A DNA stretch of 64,000 bases. It comes from Salinisphaera hydrothermalis (GTDB taxonomy: Bacteria > Pseudomonadota > Gammaproteobacteria > Nevskiales > Salinisphaeraceae). Under the pieces are notes generated by a model that ran no database searches, was not told the DNA's origin, and saw only the letters and a program-made list of their open reading frames with translations. Of the stretch, positions 35,444-44,840 are shown in pieces. The translations under genes and the position numbers were made by a program. Location of the stretch: NCBI RefSeq assembly GCF_040361195.1, contig NZ_APNE01000021.1; one strand, 5' to 3'. Each line of letters starts with the position of its first letter. Positions within the stretch are counted from its first letter, which is position 1.

Positions 35444-36241
35444 CTAGACCCGACCCAGGGCGAAACCGGAGGCGATCCGATGACGCACGAACCAGATCAC
35501 CAGAACACCCGGGATGAGCGTGAGCGTGCCGGCGGCTGCGAGAATGCCCCAGTCGGTACCCGAGGCGGTGAAGGCACTGCTCATCATGGTGGCGAACGGC
35601 ATGGCGTTGCTCGAAGTCAGCGTGTTGGCGAGCAACAGCTCGATCCAGCTGAACATGAAGCAGAAGAACGCGGCGACACCGATACCCGAGCCGATCAGCG
35701 GCAGAAATATCTTGATGAAGAACCGGGGCAGCGAATAGCCGTCCAGATAAGCCGTTTCATCGATCTCCCGCGGCACGCCGGACATAAACCCTTCCAGGAT
35801 CCACACCGCCAGCGGCAGGTTGAACAGGGTATGGGCCAGCGCTACCGCATAGACCGTATCGAACAGATGAATGCTGTGATACAGCTGGAAATACGGGATC
35901 AGGAATACCGCCGGCGGCGCCATCAGGTTGGTCAGGAACCAGAAGAACAGATGCTTGTCGGCGAGAAAGTCGTAGCGCGAGAACGCATAGGCTGCCGGGA
36001 TAGCCAATGGCAACGTAATCGCCACGTTGAGCGCCACATAAGACAGCGAATGCAGGAACGACCCGGTCCATTTACCGCTGTTGAAGATGTCGTGGTAGTG
36101 GACGAGCGTCCAGTCCTTGGGAAAGAACGTCAGCTGACTGGTGATCTCGGTGTTGGACTTGAACGACATCATGACCAGCCAATAGATCGGGATCAGCAGG
36201 AACAGGATGAACAGCGTCAGACAGATACGACGGATCGTCAT
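35444..36241 (-). CDS. glpQ: Glycerol ABC transporter permease
   Basis: Inner-membrane permease of the MalG type, 265 residues and about six membrane segments. N-terminus ICLTLFILFLLIPIYWLVMMSFKSNTEI is characteristic. The cytoplasmic EAA loop that docks the ATPases reads EIDETAYLDGYSLPRFFIKIFLPLIGSGIG. One base separates it from the next permease gene, so both are probably made in fixed ratio. It pairs with the permease encoded at 36243-37127. Confidence 0.88.
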   Translation of the reverse strand: MTIRRICLTLFILFLLIPIYWLVMMSFKSNTEITSQLTFFPKDWTLVHYHDIFNSGKWTGSFLHSLSYVALNVAITLPLAIPAAYAFSRYDFLADKHLFFWFLTNLMAPPAVFLIPYFQLYHSIHLFDTVYAVALAHTLFNLPLAVWILEGFMSGVPREIDETAYLDGYSLPRFFIKIFLPLIGSGIGVAAFFCFMFSWIELLLANTLTSSNAMPFATMMSSAFTASGTDWGILAAAGTLTLIPGVLVIWFVRHRIASGFALGRV

Positions 36242-36242
36242 C

Positions 36243-37127
36243 TTATTGGTCCCCCTCGCTCGTGCCCACGCGGGTCAGCACGATATAGAACACATAGCTG
36301 ATCAACAGAATGATCAGGAAGTAGAGCAGCCCGTAGGCCGCCGCCTTGCCATAAGCGAACTGACCGATGGCCGTATTGGTGAGCATCTCGGTCATGAAGG
36401 TCGTACTGCTGCCCGGGCCACCGCCAGTCACGGTCAGCGGCTCGGCATAGACCTTGAAGCTGTAGACGAAGCGCAGAAGGATGGCGATCGTCAGCACGCC
36501 GCGTAGTTTGGGCAGCTCGATGAACCGGAACACCGCCCAGCGCGAGGCGCCGTCGATACGCGCGGCCTGGTAGAACGCGCCGGGAATCGCACACAGCCCT
36601 GCATAGCACAGCAGCGCGATCAGCGAGGTCCAGTGCCACACGCTCATCAACACCACCGTGAACCAGGCCGAAACGCTGCCGGTCGCGTAGTTGTAGTTGA
36701 TGTGCAGGACGTTATTGACGAACGCCCCGAACAAACCAATGTCGCCGCGCGCAAAGATCTGCCAGATCAGACCGACCACGTTCCAGGGCACCAGCAAGGG
36801 CAATGCAAGCACGACCATGATCGGCCCGACCGCTCGTCCGCTGCGCGGCATCGTGAGCGCTACGCCGATACCCAGCGGCACCTCGATCGCAAGAACGATC
36901 GCGGTGAACAGGACCTGACGGCCGAGCGCGCCACGGAACTCTTCGTTGGTCAGCGCATCATGGAAAGTCGACCAGCCGACGAACGAGTGCGTGTTCATGT
37001 TGAACACGATCTGCAGGCTGTAGTTGACGACCGCGATGAACGGGATCAACGACGAAAAAGCGACAAGAAGCGTTGCTGGCAGTACCAGAAACCACGCCCG
37101 GTTGTCGGCGAAACGGTTGTTATTCAT
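36243..37127 (-). CDS. glpP: Glycerol ABC transporter permease
   Basis: MalF-type inner-membrane permease. ATG at 37127 (MNNNRFADNRAWF) gives 294 residues; it overlaps by four bases the ATPase gene stop (ATGA). The frame extends upstream but inside the ATPase gene. Membrane segments start with AWFLVLPATLLVAFSSLIPFIAVV, and the EAA loop reads CAIPGAFYQAARIDGASRWAVFRFIELPKLRGVL. With the downstream permease it forms the translocation pathway. Confidence 0.88.
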   Translation of the reverse strand: MNNNRFADNRAWFLVLPATLLVAFSSLIPFIAVVNYSLQIVFNMNTHSFVGWSTFHDALTNEEFRGALGRQVLFTAIVLAIEVPLGIGVALTMPRSGRAVGPIMVVLALPLLVPWNVVGLIWQIFARGDIGLFGAFVNNVLHINYNYATGSVSAWFTVVLMSVWHWTSLIALLCYAGLCAIPGAFYQAARIDGASRWAVFRFIELPKLRGVLTIAILLRFVYSFKVYAEPLTVTGGGPGSSTTFMTEMLTNTAIGQFAYGKAAAYGLLYFLIILLISYVFYIVLTRVGTSEGDQ

Positions 37128-38230
37128 GCCGCCACCTCGACTTCGTGACCGATGAGACGCTCGTTGTGATACAGGCAGAGCCATTCGGACGGGAATTGCA
37201 CGTGCAACATGTCGTCCTGGATATGGGCGTGGGCATCGGGAAGCTTGATCTTGAGCTCGTTACCGTCCAGATCGGCGGTCACGAGATGAAATTCGCCCAT
37301 GTCCGCGACCGCGGTCACGCGCGCCGCAAAGCCCTCGCCCGGCCGCGCCGCTTCGACGAATTCGGGCCGGATACCCAGCTTGAAATCACCGCCGCCTGCC
37401 TGCGCGGCAGCGTTGGCCTGCGACGCGCTCAGCGACACACGACGCTCGCCGATCACGGCCGAATCGCCGTCGATTCGGCATTCGATGAAGTTCATACCCG
37501 GGCTGCCGATGAAAAACCCGACGAAGGTATGCTCGGGGCGCTCGAACAACTCCTGCGGCGTGCCCACCTGCACGATTTCGCCGTCAGACATCACCACGAC
37601 CTTGTCGGCAAACGTGAGCGCCTCGATCTGATCGTGGGTGACATAGATCATCGTATGGCTGAACTGCTTGTGCACTTCCTTGAGCTGGCGCCGCAAACGC
37701 CACTTCAGCTGCGGGTCGATCACCGTCAGCGGCTCATCGAAGAGAATGGCCGAGGTGTCGTCGCGCACCAGTCCGCGCCCCATGGAAATCTTCTGCTTGA
37801 GTTCGGCACCCAGCCCGCTCGCGCGGCGCTTGAGCACGCTGCCCAGATCGAGCATCTCGGCGACTTCCCGCACACGCCGGTCGATGTGGCTGCGCTGGAC
37901 CTTGCGGTTGCGCAACGGAAACGCCAGGTTGTCGTACACGCTCATCGAGTCGTACAACACCGGAAACTGGAATACCTGCGCGATGTTGCGACGCTCCGGC
38001 GATAGATCGGTGACATCGCGATCGCCGAAGAACACCCGCCCTTCGGACGGCTTGAGCAGCCCGGAACAGATGTTCAACAACGTACTCTTGCCGCAGCCGG
38101 ACGGGCCGAGTAGCGCATACGCCCCACCGTCGTCCCAGCTGAAGTTCATCGGTTGCAGCGCATAATCTGCCGGCTTTTCGGCGTGGCCGGAATAGCTGTG
38201 CGCTACGCCATCGAAACGAATCAAGGCCAT
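37124..38230 (-). CDS. glpT: Glycerol ABC transporter ATPase with degenerate signature
   Basis: MalK-like ATPase of 368 residues, ATG at 38230. Walker A is LLGPSGCGKSTLLN, Walker B TSAILFDEPLTVIDP, and H-loop IYVTHDQIEAL. The ABC signature, normally LSGGQ, here reads LGAELKQKISMGRG, so one of the two composite ATP sites is presumably weak. The C-terminal TOBE-like domain follows residue about 240 (FIGSPGMNFIEC). The other ATPase (38235-39341) has a normal LSGGQ, suggesting an asymmetric heterodimer. Confidence 0.88.
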   Translation of the reverse strand: MALIRFDGVAHSYSGHAEKPADYALQPMNFSWDDGGAYALLGPSGCGKSTLLNICSGLLKPSEGRVFFGDRDVTDLSPERRNIAQVFQFPVLYDSMSVYDNLAFPLRNRKVQRSHIDRRVREVAEMLDLGSVLKRRASGLGAELKQKISMGRGLVRDDTSAILFDEPLTVIDPQLKWRLRRQLKEVHKQFSHTMIYVTHDQIEALTFADKVVVMSDGEIVQVGTPQELFERPEHTFVGFFIGSPGMNFIECRIDGDSAVIGERRVSLSASQANAAAQAGGGDFKLGIRPEFVEAARPGEGFAARVTAVADMGEFHLVTADLDGNELKIKLPDAHAHIQDDMLHVQFPSEWLCLYHNERLIGHEVEVAA

Positions 38231-38234
38231 GGTG

Positions 38235-39341
38235 TCAGGCTCCCTCGTCTTGTCGGTCGGCGCCGGCTTCGGGCGAATGCACCAGCTGTTCGTTCCGATC
38301 GAAGACGAACAGTTTGTCCGGATGAAAACCCAGCGAAAGACGCGCACCGAGATCGTGCTGATGCACGCCGGGCTGCACCGCTACCCAGGGCCGACCCTCG
38401 ACCTGACAATGCACATAAGTATCCGAGCCACTGATTTCTGTAACGTCGACCGCCGTATCGATGCGCTGGCCGCCCTTATCGGCGTCAGAATTAACCGTCA
38501 AATGCGGCGGACGAACGCCGAACAGATACGACCCATCCGACAGACTGGACAACGCCGCAGGCCGCGCGGTACGGAGGCTGTCGCCCACCCGCAATTCGTC
38601 GCCGCGGATTTCGCCATCGATGATGTTCATCGGCGGATCACTGAATACGCTCGCGACGTGGGTCGTGGCCGGCGCCGAGTAAACGTTCGCCGCGTAGTCG
38701 TACTGCAGCAGATTGCCTTCTTCGAGCACCGCGGTACGGCCGCCGAATGCCAGCGCTTCCCACGGATCGGTGGTGGCATAGACGACGATGGAACGCCGCC
38801 CCTCGAGCGCCTTCGGCAACTCTTCGCGCAAGGTCTCGCGCAGCTTGTAATCGAGGTTCACGAGCGGCTCGTCCAGCAGCACCAGTTCGGCATCGCGAAC
38901 CAGCGCGCGTGCCATGGCCGTACGCTGCTGCTGGCCGCCGGACAGTTCCGCCGGCAAACGGTCGAGCATGGCGTCGATATGCAGGCGTTCGGCTTCGGCG
39001 CGCACGCGACGATCGATCTCCGAGCTCGAAACGCCAGCGATGCGCAGGGGCGATGCGATATTCTCGTAGACCGTCAGCGACGGGTAGTTGATGAACTGCT
39101 GATAGACCATCGCGACATTGCGCTTTCGCACTGAAAGCCCGGTGACATCGCGACCATCGACGAGAATGCGCCCGGACGAGGGTTTGTCCAGACCGGCCAT
39201 CAAACGCATGAGCGACGTCTTGCCCGACAGCGTCAGGCCGAGCAAAAGCGACAGCGAACCGCTTTCCAGCTCGAGATCCATCGGCGCGATGTGAGTCTCC
39301 CCACCTACGACCTTGGACACATTGTCGAGCACTAGCGACAT
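38235..39341 (-). CDS. glpS: Glycerol ABC transporter ATPase
   Basis: First gene of the importer operon, 368 residues. ATG at 39341 is chosen over the in-frame GTG at 39347 because GGAGGAGGG then stands about six bases away. Walker A reads LGLTLSGKTSLMRL, close to the GPTLSGKTS form known in GlpS. The signature is canonical, LPAELSGGQQQRTAMARALV, with Walker B LVLLDEPLVNLD. The switch position is TTDPWEAL in place of the usual THD. Four bases separate it from the second ATPase gene. A GlpR-type operator lies 135 bp upstream. Confidence 0.88.
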   Translation of the reverse strand: MSLVLDNVSKVVGGETHIAPMDLELESGSLSLLLGLTLSGKTSLMRLMAGLDKPSSGRILVDGRDVTGLSVRKRNVAMVYQQFINYPSLTVYENIASPLRIAGVSSSEIDRRVRAEAERLHIDAMLDRLPAELSGGQQQRTAMARALVRDAELVLLDEPLVNLDYKLRETLREELPKALEGRRSIVVYATTDPWEALAFGGRTAVLEEGNLLQYDYAANVYSAPATTHVASVFSDPPMNIIDGEIRGDELRVGDSLRTARPAALSSLSDGSYLFGVRPPHLTVNSDADKGGQRIDTAVDVTEISGSDTYVHCQVEGRPWVAVQPGVHQHDLGARLSLGFHPDKLFVFDRNEQLVHSPEAGADRQDEGA

Positions 39342-39475
39342 AGCCACCCTCCTCCGAAATACCGCCGGTGGGTACCAGCGGCTGCCTCATGCATTTGCAT
39401 CAAGTGATGCCCCGGTTGCTTCGTGAATCACGCACGCGCTGCCCACAGGCCACGCGTTACTTAATTCGAGCTTAG

Positions 39476-39491
39476 TGTTCGGAACCGAACA
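39476..39491. promoter_or_regulatory. GlpR-type operator upstream of the importer operon
   Basis: TGTTCGGAACCGAACA: half sites TGTTCG and CGAACA are exactly those of the E. coli GlpR operator (TGTTCG-N4-CGAACA). It lies between glpR and glpS, both on the minus strand, so GlpR should repress the importer in the absence of glycerol-3-phosphate. Confidence 0.8.
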
Positions 39492-39554
39492 TCAACAACT
39501 AGTCAAAAGTCGTAGGCTCGCCGGATAAGCCGGCCATAACGGTTTCCGTGCCGC

Positions 39555-40352
39555 CTATTCGGCGACATGGACCGACACCCGCGCCTCGGCCAGGAGGTCG
39601 GCGAGCGGCTTGGGCGGCGGCACATCGGTGTACAGCGCATCGATACAATCCACGATGTTGCCCGCCCGAACCAGCGCATGGCGGTTGTACTTGGTTTGAT
39701 CGGCCAGCAGGAAGACGCGCCGCGCGTTGGCGATGATCACGCGCAACAACCGAACCTCGCGGTAATCGAAATCGAACAATGTCCCGTCCGACTCGATGCC
39801 GGAGATGCTCATCAATGCATAGTCGACCTTGAAGTTGTTGAAAAAATCGAGGGTCATTTCGCCGGTGACGCCCGCATCGATGGAACGCACCGTCCCGCCG
39901 GCCACCATCACTTCGGCATCGGTCGAAGACGAGAGCATGCCGGCGATCTGGAGGTTGTTGGTGATCACGCGCAACCCCTTGTGGTCAACCAATGCCCGCG
40001 CGGCTTCCTTGGTCGTGGTGCCCAGCGTGAGAAACAGCGAGGCATGGTCCGGAATTTCGCGCGCCACCAATTCCGCGATCTTGCGTTTACCCTCGAGGTT
40101 GAGCACCTGGCGCGCCTCGTAGGCAATGTTCTCGACCGTCGATGGCAAGCCCGCCCCGCCGTGATAACGCCGTAATAACCCCGCCTTGCACAGCGCGTTC
40201 ACATCGCGTCGCGCGGTTTGCTGCGTGATATCGAAACTGCGAGCCAGCGCCTCGATGGCAACAAATCCTTGCTGCTCGACCAGATTAACGATCTCGCGCT
40301 GGCGCGGTGTCGGCATCTCCTCGTCCGACGCGGGGCGGCTAGGCGGTTTCAC
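39555..40352 (-). CDS. glpR: Glycerol-3-phosphate regulon repressor (DeoR family)
   Basis: Repressor of 265 residues (E. coli GlpR 252). GTG at 40352 is preferred: AAGGAGAG stands seven bases upstream. The ATG at 40316 (MPTPRQREIVNLV) begins directly behind a GAGGAG that is too close. The DeoR helix-turn-helix covers QQGFVAIEALARSFDITQQTARRDVNALCKAGLLRRYHGG. The effector domain contains LTLGTTTKEAARAL, ITNNLQIAGML, GGTVRSIDAGVTGEMTLDFF and YREVRLLRVIIANARRVFLLADQTKYNRHA, the sugar-phosphate-binding core. It lies divergent to glpD with two candidate operators between them. Confidence 0.92.
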   Translation of the reverse strand: MKPPSRPASDEEMPTPRQREIVNLVEQQGFVAIEALARSFDITQQTARRDVNALCKAGLLRRYHGGAGLPSTVENIAYEARQVLNLEGKRKIAELVAREIPDHASLFLTLGTTTKEAARALVDHKGLRVITNNLQIAGMLSSSTDAEVMVAGGTVRSIDAGVTGEMTLDFFNNFKVDYALMSISGIESDGTLFDFDYREVRLLRVIIANARRVFLLADQTKYNRHALVRAGNIVDCIDALYTDVPPPKPLADLLAEARVSVHVAE

Positions 40353-40572
40353 TCGATTGCTCTCCTTTCGGATCCACGCGGGGCGACTCGTAACGACGCA
40401 GCCGGGCGTTCGAACTCGCGCCCTCGCCCGTATCGCCGGTTTCATGGCGCCGACGAGCTAGAAATCCGCCGACGGCCACCCGCCCGGCCCAAGCCCGGAC
40501 GCGGTTTTGACTGCAATTTGCATATTAGCCGTCTATCGCTGAGCGCCGGCTACAACTTTTGTTGTATTTTTG

Positions 40573-40608
40573 TTTTCGGTTTCGAACACTAGAGTTTTAA
40601 TCCGAACA
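40573..40608. promoter_or_regulatory. Two candidate GlpR operators before glpD
   Basis: Site 1 (40573-40588) reads TTTTCGGTTTCGAACA, one base from TGTTCG-N4-CGAACA in the half sites. Site 2 (40593-40608) has a strong right half CGAACA and a poor left half AGTTTT. Site 2 ends just before the AAGGTGA ribosome site of glpD, so a bound repressor would block the start of transcription. Confidence 0.7.
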
Positions 40609-40623
40609 TAAGGTGATCCCGAT

Positions 40624-42120
40624 ATGAGCTCTCCGCAGACGTATGATTTGATTGTGGTCGGTGGCGGCATCAATGGCGCCGGCATCGCCCGCGACGCCGC
40701 GGGCCGAGGGTTGTCGGTTCTGCTGTGCGAAGCGGACGATCTGGCGAGCCATACCTCCTCGGCTTCGACCAAGCTCATCCACGGCGGGCTGCGTTATCTC
40801 GAGCAGTACGAGTTCAAGCTTGTCGCCAAGGCCCTGTCCGAGCGGGAGGTCCTGCTCAAAGCGGCACCGCACATCATCTGGCCGATGCGCTTCATTCTTC
40901 CGCACCAGAAGCATCTGCGCCCGGCCTGGATGATTCGCACCGGACTGTTTCTTTACGATCATCTCGGCGGCCGCCAGACCCTGGCAGGGTCGCACGGGGT
41001 GAAATTCCAGGATCATCCGTCCGGTGCGCCGCTCAAACCGGAATTCAGCAAGGGCTTCGTCTACTCGGACGCCTGGGTTCAGGACGCACGCCTGGTAGTC
41101 CTCAATTGCATGGATGCGGCCAACCGCGGCGCAACGATCCTGACGCGCACGCGCTGCGAATCGGCCCGGCGTAACGCCGATGGTTGGGAGGTGACCCTCA
41201 AAACCACCGACGGCGAGACCATCTCGGCGAAAGCACGCGGGCTGGCCAACGCCGCTGGCCCCTGGGCCGTACGTTTTCTCGACGACGTCGCGACGATGGA
41301 CCATCGTTACGCGCTGCGGCTGATCAAGGGCAGCCACATCGTGGTGCCGAAACTGTTCGACCACGAATATGCCTATATCTTCCAGCAGCCCGACGGGCGC
41401 ATCGTGTTTGCCATCCCGTACGAACAGGATTTCACCCTCATCGGCACCACCGATGTCGAACACGAGGGCGCCCCCGGCAAGGTCGCTATCGAAGAAGACG
41501 AGATCGCCTATCTGTGTGAATCGGCGAACCGCTATTTCGAACAGTCGATCGGGCCGGACGATGTGGTCTGGAGCTACTCTGGTGTGCGCCCGCTGCTCGA
41601 CGACCAGGAAGACAACGCGAGCGAAATCACGCGCGATTACCGTATCCAGCTCGATACCGACGGCGCGCCGCTACTCAATGTCTTCGGTGGCAAGCTGACC
41701 ACCTTCCGCCGGCTGGCCGAAGACGCGGTCGATCAGATCGCGCCGGAGCTCGGTAATCGCGAGAAGGCATGGACCGGGTCCGGTCATCCGCTGCCCGGCG
41801 GCGAGGAAACCAAGCCGCAACACCTGTTCGAATCCCTCCAGGCCAGTCACCCGTTTATTCCGCTGGGCATGGCCAACCGCATGGTCTTCAACTATGGCAC
41901 CCGCGTGCGCGATATCGTCGCCGACGCCAAGAGCCTGGATGATTTGGGCGAACATTTCGGCGCCGATCTCTACGCGGCGGAAGTGGACTATCTGTGCGAA
42001 CACGAATGGGCGCGTACCGCCGAGGACGTCGTCTGGCGCCGCTCCAAGCTCGGCCTGCGGATGACCGCCGATGAGATCGAGCACCTCGACGCCTATCTCC
42101 GCGAACGCGCCTACGCCTGA
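40624..42120 (+). CDS. glpD: Glycerol-3-phosphate dehydrogenase (aerobic)
   Basis: FAD-dependent, membrane-associated oxidation of glycerol-3-phosphate to dihydroxyacetone phosphate, feeding electrons to quinone. 498 residues (E. coli GlpD 501). The FAD motif is YDLIVVGGGINGAGIARDAAGRGLSVLLCE; other hallmarks are HTSSASTKLIHGGLRYLEQYEFKLV, the KFQDHP region, LIKGSHIVVPKLF, DFTLIGTTDVEHEG, WSYSGVRPLLDD and VFGGKLTTFRRLAE. ATG at 40624 follows AAGGTGA. It is divergent from glpR and preceded by GlpR-type operators. Confidence 0.96.
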   Translation: MSSPQTYDLIVVGGGINGAGIARDAAGRGLSVLLCEADDLASHTSSASTKLIHGGLRYLEQYEFKLVAKALSEREVLLKAAPHIIWPMRFILPHQKHLRPAWMIRTGLFLYDHLGGRQTLAGSHGVKFQDHPSGAPLKPEFSKGFVYSDAWVQDARLVVLNCMDAANRGATILTRTRCESARRNADGWEVTLKTTDGETISAKARGLANAAGPWAVRFLDDVATMDHRYALRLIKGSHIVVPKLFDHEYAYIFQQPDGRIVFAIPYEQDFTLIGTTDVEHEGAPGKVAIEEDEIAYLCESANRYFEQSIGPDDVVWSYSGVRPLLDDQEDNASEITRDYRIQLDTDGAPLLNVFGGKLTTFRRLAEDAVDQIAPELGNREKAWTGSGHPLPGGEETKPQHLFESLQASHPFIPLGMANRMVFNYGTRVRDIVADAKSLDDLGEHFGADLYAAEVDYLCEHEWARTAEDVVWRRSKLGLRMTADEIEHLDAYLRERAYA

Positions 42121-42459
42121 ATGCGGTCGCGGCGCCCTCCGCGCATGTGTTCAAGCCCGTCCCGTCGTCCGGAGAAAGCCTGTTGTCACGTCCGTCTATT
42201 GTCGTGCCGAGTGCCGAAGCCTTTCTAGTGGTGCATAGAGCCGCCGTTGGCGCGCTCGTCATTCCGGCGTGGCCTCCAACGTGCGTGACGGGCGCACTCC
42301 TTGCCGGGCTTCAAACCGGCGGGCCTGACGCTTTTGACCGACAACGACGCGGCATTGCGCGAACGCTCCATGCACTTGCGTGCCCCGCAGGGCGCCGCGG
42401 GGCATGCGGCCGATTGCTATGGTCCCAGTTTTACAGTTACAGCGCGCAAGGAGCATCCC
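42121..42459. other. Interval between glpD and the lipoprotein gene
   Basis: Nothing recognisable: no operator, terminator or conserved frame was seen in these 340 bases. Confidence 0.4.
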
Positions 42460-42906
42460 ATGTCGTTCGAGTCCCATGTTGTCGCGCAGCTCGCCGTTCT
42501 GGCCGCCTTGGCGGTTCTATCCGGTTGCGCGACGATCACCCACGGGACGCATCAAAACGTATCGGTCACCAGCACGCCGGCGAAGGCCACCATCTACGTC
42601 AACGGCAAGCGAAAGGGTACGACGCCGACAAAGATCGCGATCAGCCGACACGGTCATCAGACTCTCCAGCTGACGCACGCCGGCTACGCCCCTTACGTGG
42701 TTCACTTCACTCACCACACGTCCAGGGTCACCGCCGGCAATGTGCTCGTAGGTGGGCTGATCGGTGTCGCTGTCGACGCCAAGGATGGCGCCAGCGGCTA
42801 CAACACCCCCAAGAAGATCAACGCTCAGATGGTTCCACTCGCGTCGGCTCAAAACCCGGCACCCGCCACGAATACCGCGACCTCTGCCGCACAAAGCCAT
42901 TCCTGA
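42460..42906 (+). CDS. Small PEGA-domain lipoprotein
   Basis: 148-residue predicted lipoprotein. AAGGAGC precedes the ATG at 42460. The signal peptide ends in the lipobox LSGC (cysteine about residue 25). A PEGA-like domain follows: HQNVSVTSTPAKATIYVNGKRKGTTPTKIAISRHGHQTLQLTHAGY. A glycine-rich hydrophobic stretch (VLVGGLIGVAVDAKDGASGYN) and an Ala/Thr/Pro-rich tail end the protein. PEGA proteins are often surface-anchored; function unknown. Its location between glpD and glpK may be chance. Confidence 0.8.
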   Translation: MSFESHVVAQLAVLAALAVLSGCATITHGTHQNVSVTSTPAKATIYVNGKRKGTTPTKIAISRHGHQTLQLTHAGYAPYVVHFTHHTSRVTAGNVLVGGLIGVAVDAKDGASGYNTPKKINAQMVPLASAQNPAPATNTATSAAQSHS

Positions 42907-43083
42907 ATCCACAATTGCAACGGGACGCGGCGATCGCACCGAGTTATCGTGAGCCCGGCGTATACCGGCAGAGGCGTTCGTTCATGCCGAGGGTCCAGCC
43001 TGGGGGCGGCCGGCCTGATACCAGCGATGCCGTTGCGCGCGACTGAGTCCAAGCAAGCGCCGCGCGCTTCAAAGGAGAGAGAT

Positions 43084-44586
43084 ATGGACAAGAAATACAT
43101 CCTCGCCATCGATCAGGGTACGACCAGCTCGCGTTCGATGCTGTTCGACCGCCAGGGCCGGATCGCGGGCATCGCGCAGCGCGAATTCGAACAGATTTTC
43201 CCGCGCCCGGGCTGGGTCGAGCACAATCCGCGCGACATCATGACCAGCGTGCTCACCACGCTGACCGAGCTGATCAACAATACCCAGGTCGACGTTTCCG
43301 AGATTGCCGGCATTGGCATCACCAATCAGCGCGAGACCACCGTCGTCTGGGACAAGAAGAGCGGGCAACCCGTCTACAACGCCATCGTCTGGCAATCGCG
43401 TCATTCCGCCGAAATCTGCGACGAGCTGCGCGAAGCCGGCCACGCCGAGATGATTCGCGACAAGACCGGCCTGGTGATCGACGCCTATTTTTCGGGCACG
43501 AAGCTAAAGTGGATCTTCGACAACGTCGACGGCGCCAAGGAAAAAGCCGACAACGGCGAGCTGCTGTTCGGCACTATCGACTCCTGGCTGGTCTGGAACC
43601 TCACCGGCGGCGAAGTCCATGTCACCGACGTGACCAATGCCTCGCGCACGATGATGTTCAATATCCGGGACCGCCAGTGGGATCCGGAACTGCTCGAGCT
43701 GTTCGGCGTGCCGGAATCCATGCTGCCGGAGGTTAAATCATCGAGCGAAGTCTATGGCCACGTGCTGCCGAAATACTTTTTCGGCAACAAATTGCCGATC
43801 GCGGGCATGGCCGGCGACCAACAGGCCGCGCTGTTTGGCCAGGCCTGCTTCGAGCCCGGCATGGCCAAGAACACGTACGGCACCGGCTGCTTCACCCTGA
43901 TGAACACCGGCACCGAAGCCACCGCCTCGGAAAACGGCCTGCTGACCACCATCGGCTGGGAGATCGACGGCACCATCGAGTACGCGCTCGAAGGCAGCGT
44001 TTTCGTCGCCGGCTCGGTGATTCAGTGGCTGCGTGATGGCCTGCGCATGCTGGGCAAGGCCTCCGACTCGGAAGCCTACGCCGAGCGCGCCGGCGACAAC
44101 GACGGCGTGTACATGGTGCCCGCGTTCACCGGCCTGGGCGCACCCTACTGGGATAGTAATGTCCGCGGCGCGATGTTCGGGCTGTCGCGTGGCACGACCA
44201 AGGAACATTTCATCCGTGCGGCGGTGGAATCGATCGCCTATCAGAGTGCCGACGTGCTGCGCGCCATGCAGGCCGATGCCGATCTGGAGCTGGCCGAGCT
44301 GCGTACCGACGGCGGCGCCATCGCCAACGATTTCCTGGCGCAGTTCCAGGCCAATATCCTCGGCGTGGATGTGCTTCGAAGCGAAGTGAGCGAGACCACG
44401 GCACTCGGTGCGGCCTATCTTGCCGGGCTAGCCGTCGGATTCTGGGATTCGCGCGAGCAGATCGCCGAGCAATGGGCGGTCGAAACTCGTTTCAAGCCGG
44501 ACATGTCGAGCGAAAAACGCGAAGACCTCATCGCCGGCTGGAAACGTGCAGTCCAGGCCACCATGGGCTTCCGCGTCGACTCCTGA
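43084..44586 (+). CDS. glpK: Glycerol kinase
   Basis: ATP-dependent phosphorylation of glycerol to glycerol-3-phosphate, trapping it in the cell and making the GlpR inducer. 500 residues (E. coli GlpK 502), ATG at 43084 behind AAAGGAGAG. FGGY-kinase hallmarks: ILAIDQGTTSSRSMLFD, PGWVEHNPRDI, GITNQRETTVVWDK, DAYFSGTKLKWI, LFGTIDSWLVWNLTGG and GMAGDQQAALFGQACFEPG, ending with the second signature in AVESIAYQSADVLRAM and LRTDGGAIAND. A terminator follows. Confidence 0.96.
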   Translation: MDKKYILAIDQGTTSSRSMLFDRQGRIAGIAQREFEQIFPRPGWVEHNPRDIMTSVLTTLTELINNTQVDVSEIAGIGITNQRETTVVWDKKSGQPVYNAIVWQSRHSAEICDELREAGHAEMIRDKTGLVIDAYFSGTKLKWIFDNVDGAKEKADNGELLFGTIDSWLVWNLTGGEVHVTDVTNASRTMMFNIRDRQWDPELLELFGVPESMLPEVKSSSEVYGHVLPKYFFGNKLPIAGMAGDQQAALFGQACFEPGMAKNTYGTGCFTLMNTGTEATASENGLLTTIGWEIDGTIEYALEGSVFVAGSVIQWLRDGLRMLGKASDSEAYAERAGDNDGVYMVPAFTGLGAPYWDSNVRGAMFGLSRGTTKEHFIRAAVESIAYQSADVLRAMQADADLELAELRTDGGAIANDFLAQFQANILGVDVLRSEVSETTALGAAYLAGLAVGFWDSREQIAEQWAVETRFKPDMSSEKREDLIAGWKRAVQATMGFRVDS

Positions 44587-44656
44587 TCGCCGCCCGATGA
44601 CCCACCTGCCGCCAAGCGTATTCAATTTGTCCGAACGCATCTCCTCCGATGCGCTT

Positions 44657-44689
44657 ACCTCGTCGAGGGAATCTCGACGAGGTTTTTTT
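44657..44689 (+). terminator. Rho-independent terminator of glpK
   Basis: Perfect 11-bp stem ACCTCGTCGAG (44657-44667) / CTCGACGAGGT (44673-44683) with loop GGAAT and a run of seven T. Confidence 0.95.
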
Positions 44690-44840
44690 GCTGTCGGGCG
44701 TGACCTCGCCCAGCCAATGCCGTTCGGGCCGCGCCGTGGTCGGCCCCGTTCACGACCTCCATATGACATACGCTAATGTCTGGCTTGATCGCCGCGGACG
44801 CTTGAAGTCGGCGCCGCCGCGCTAACCGAGGGGCTTTTTT

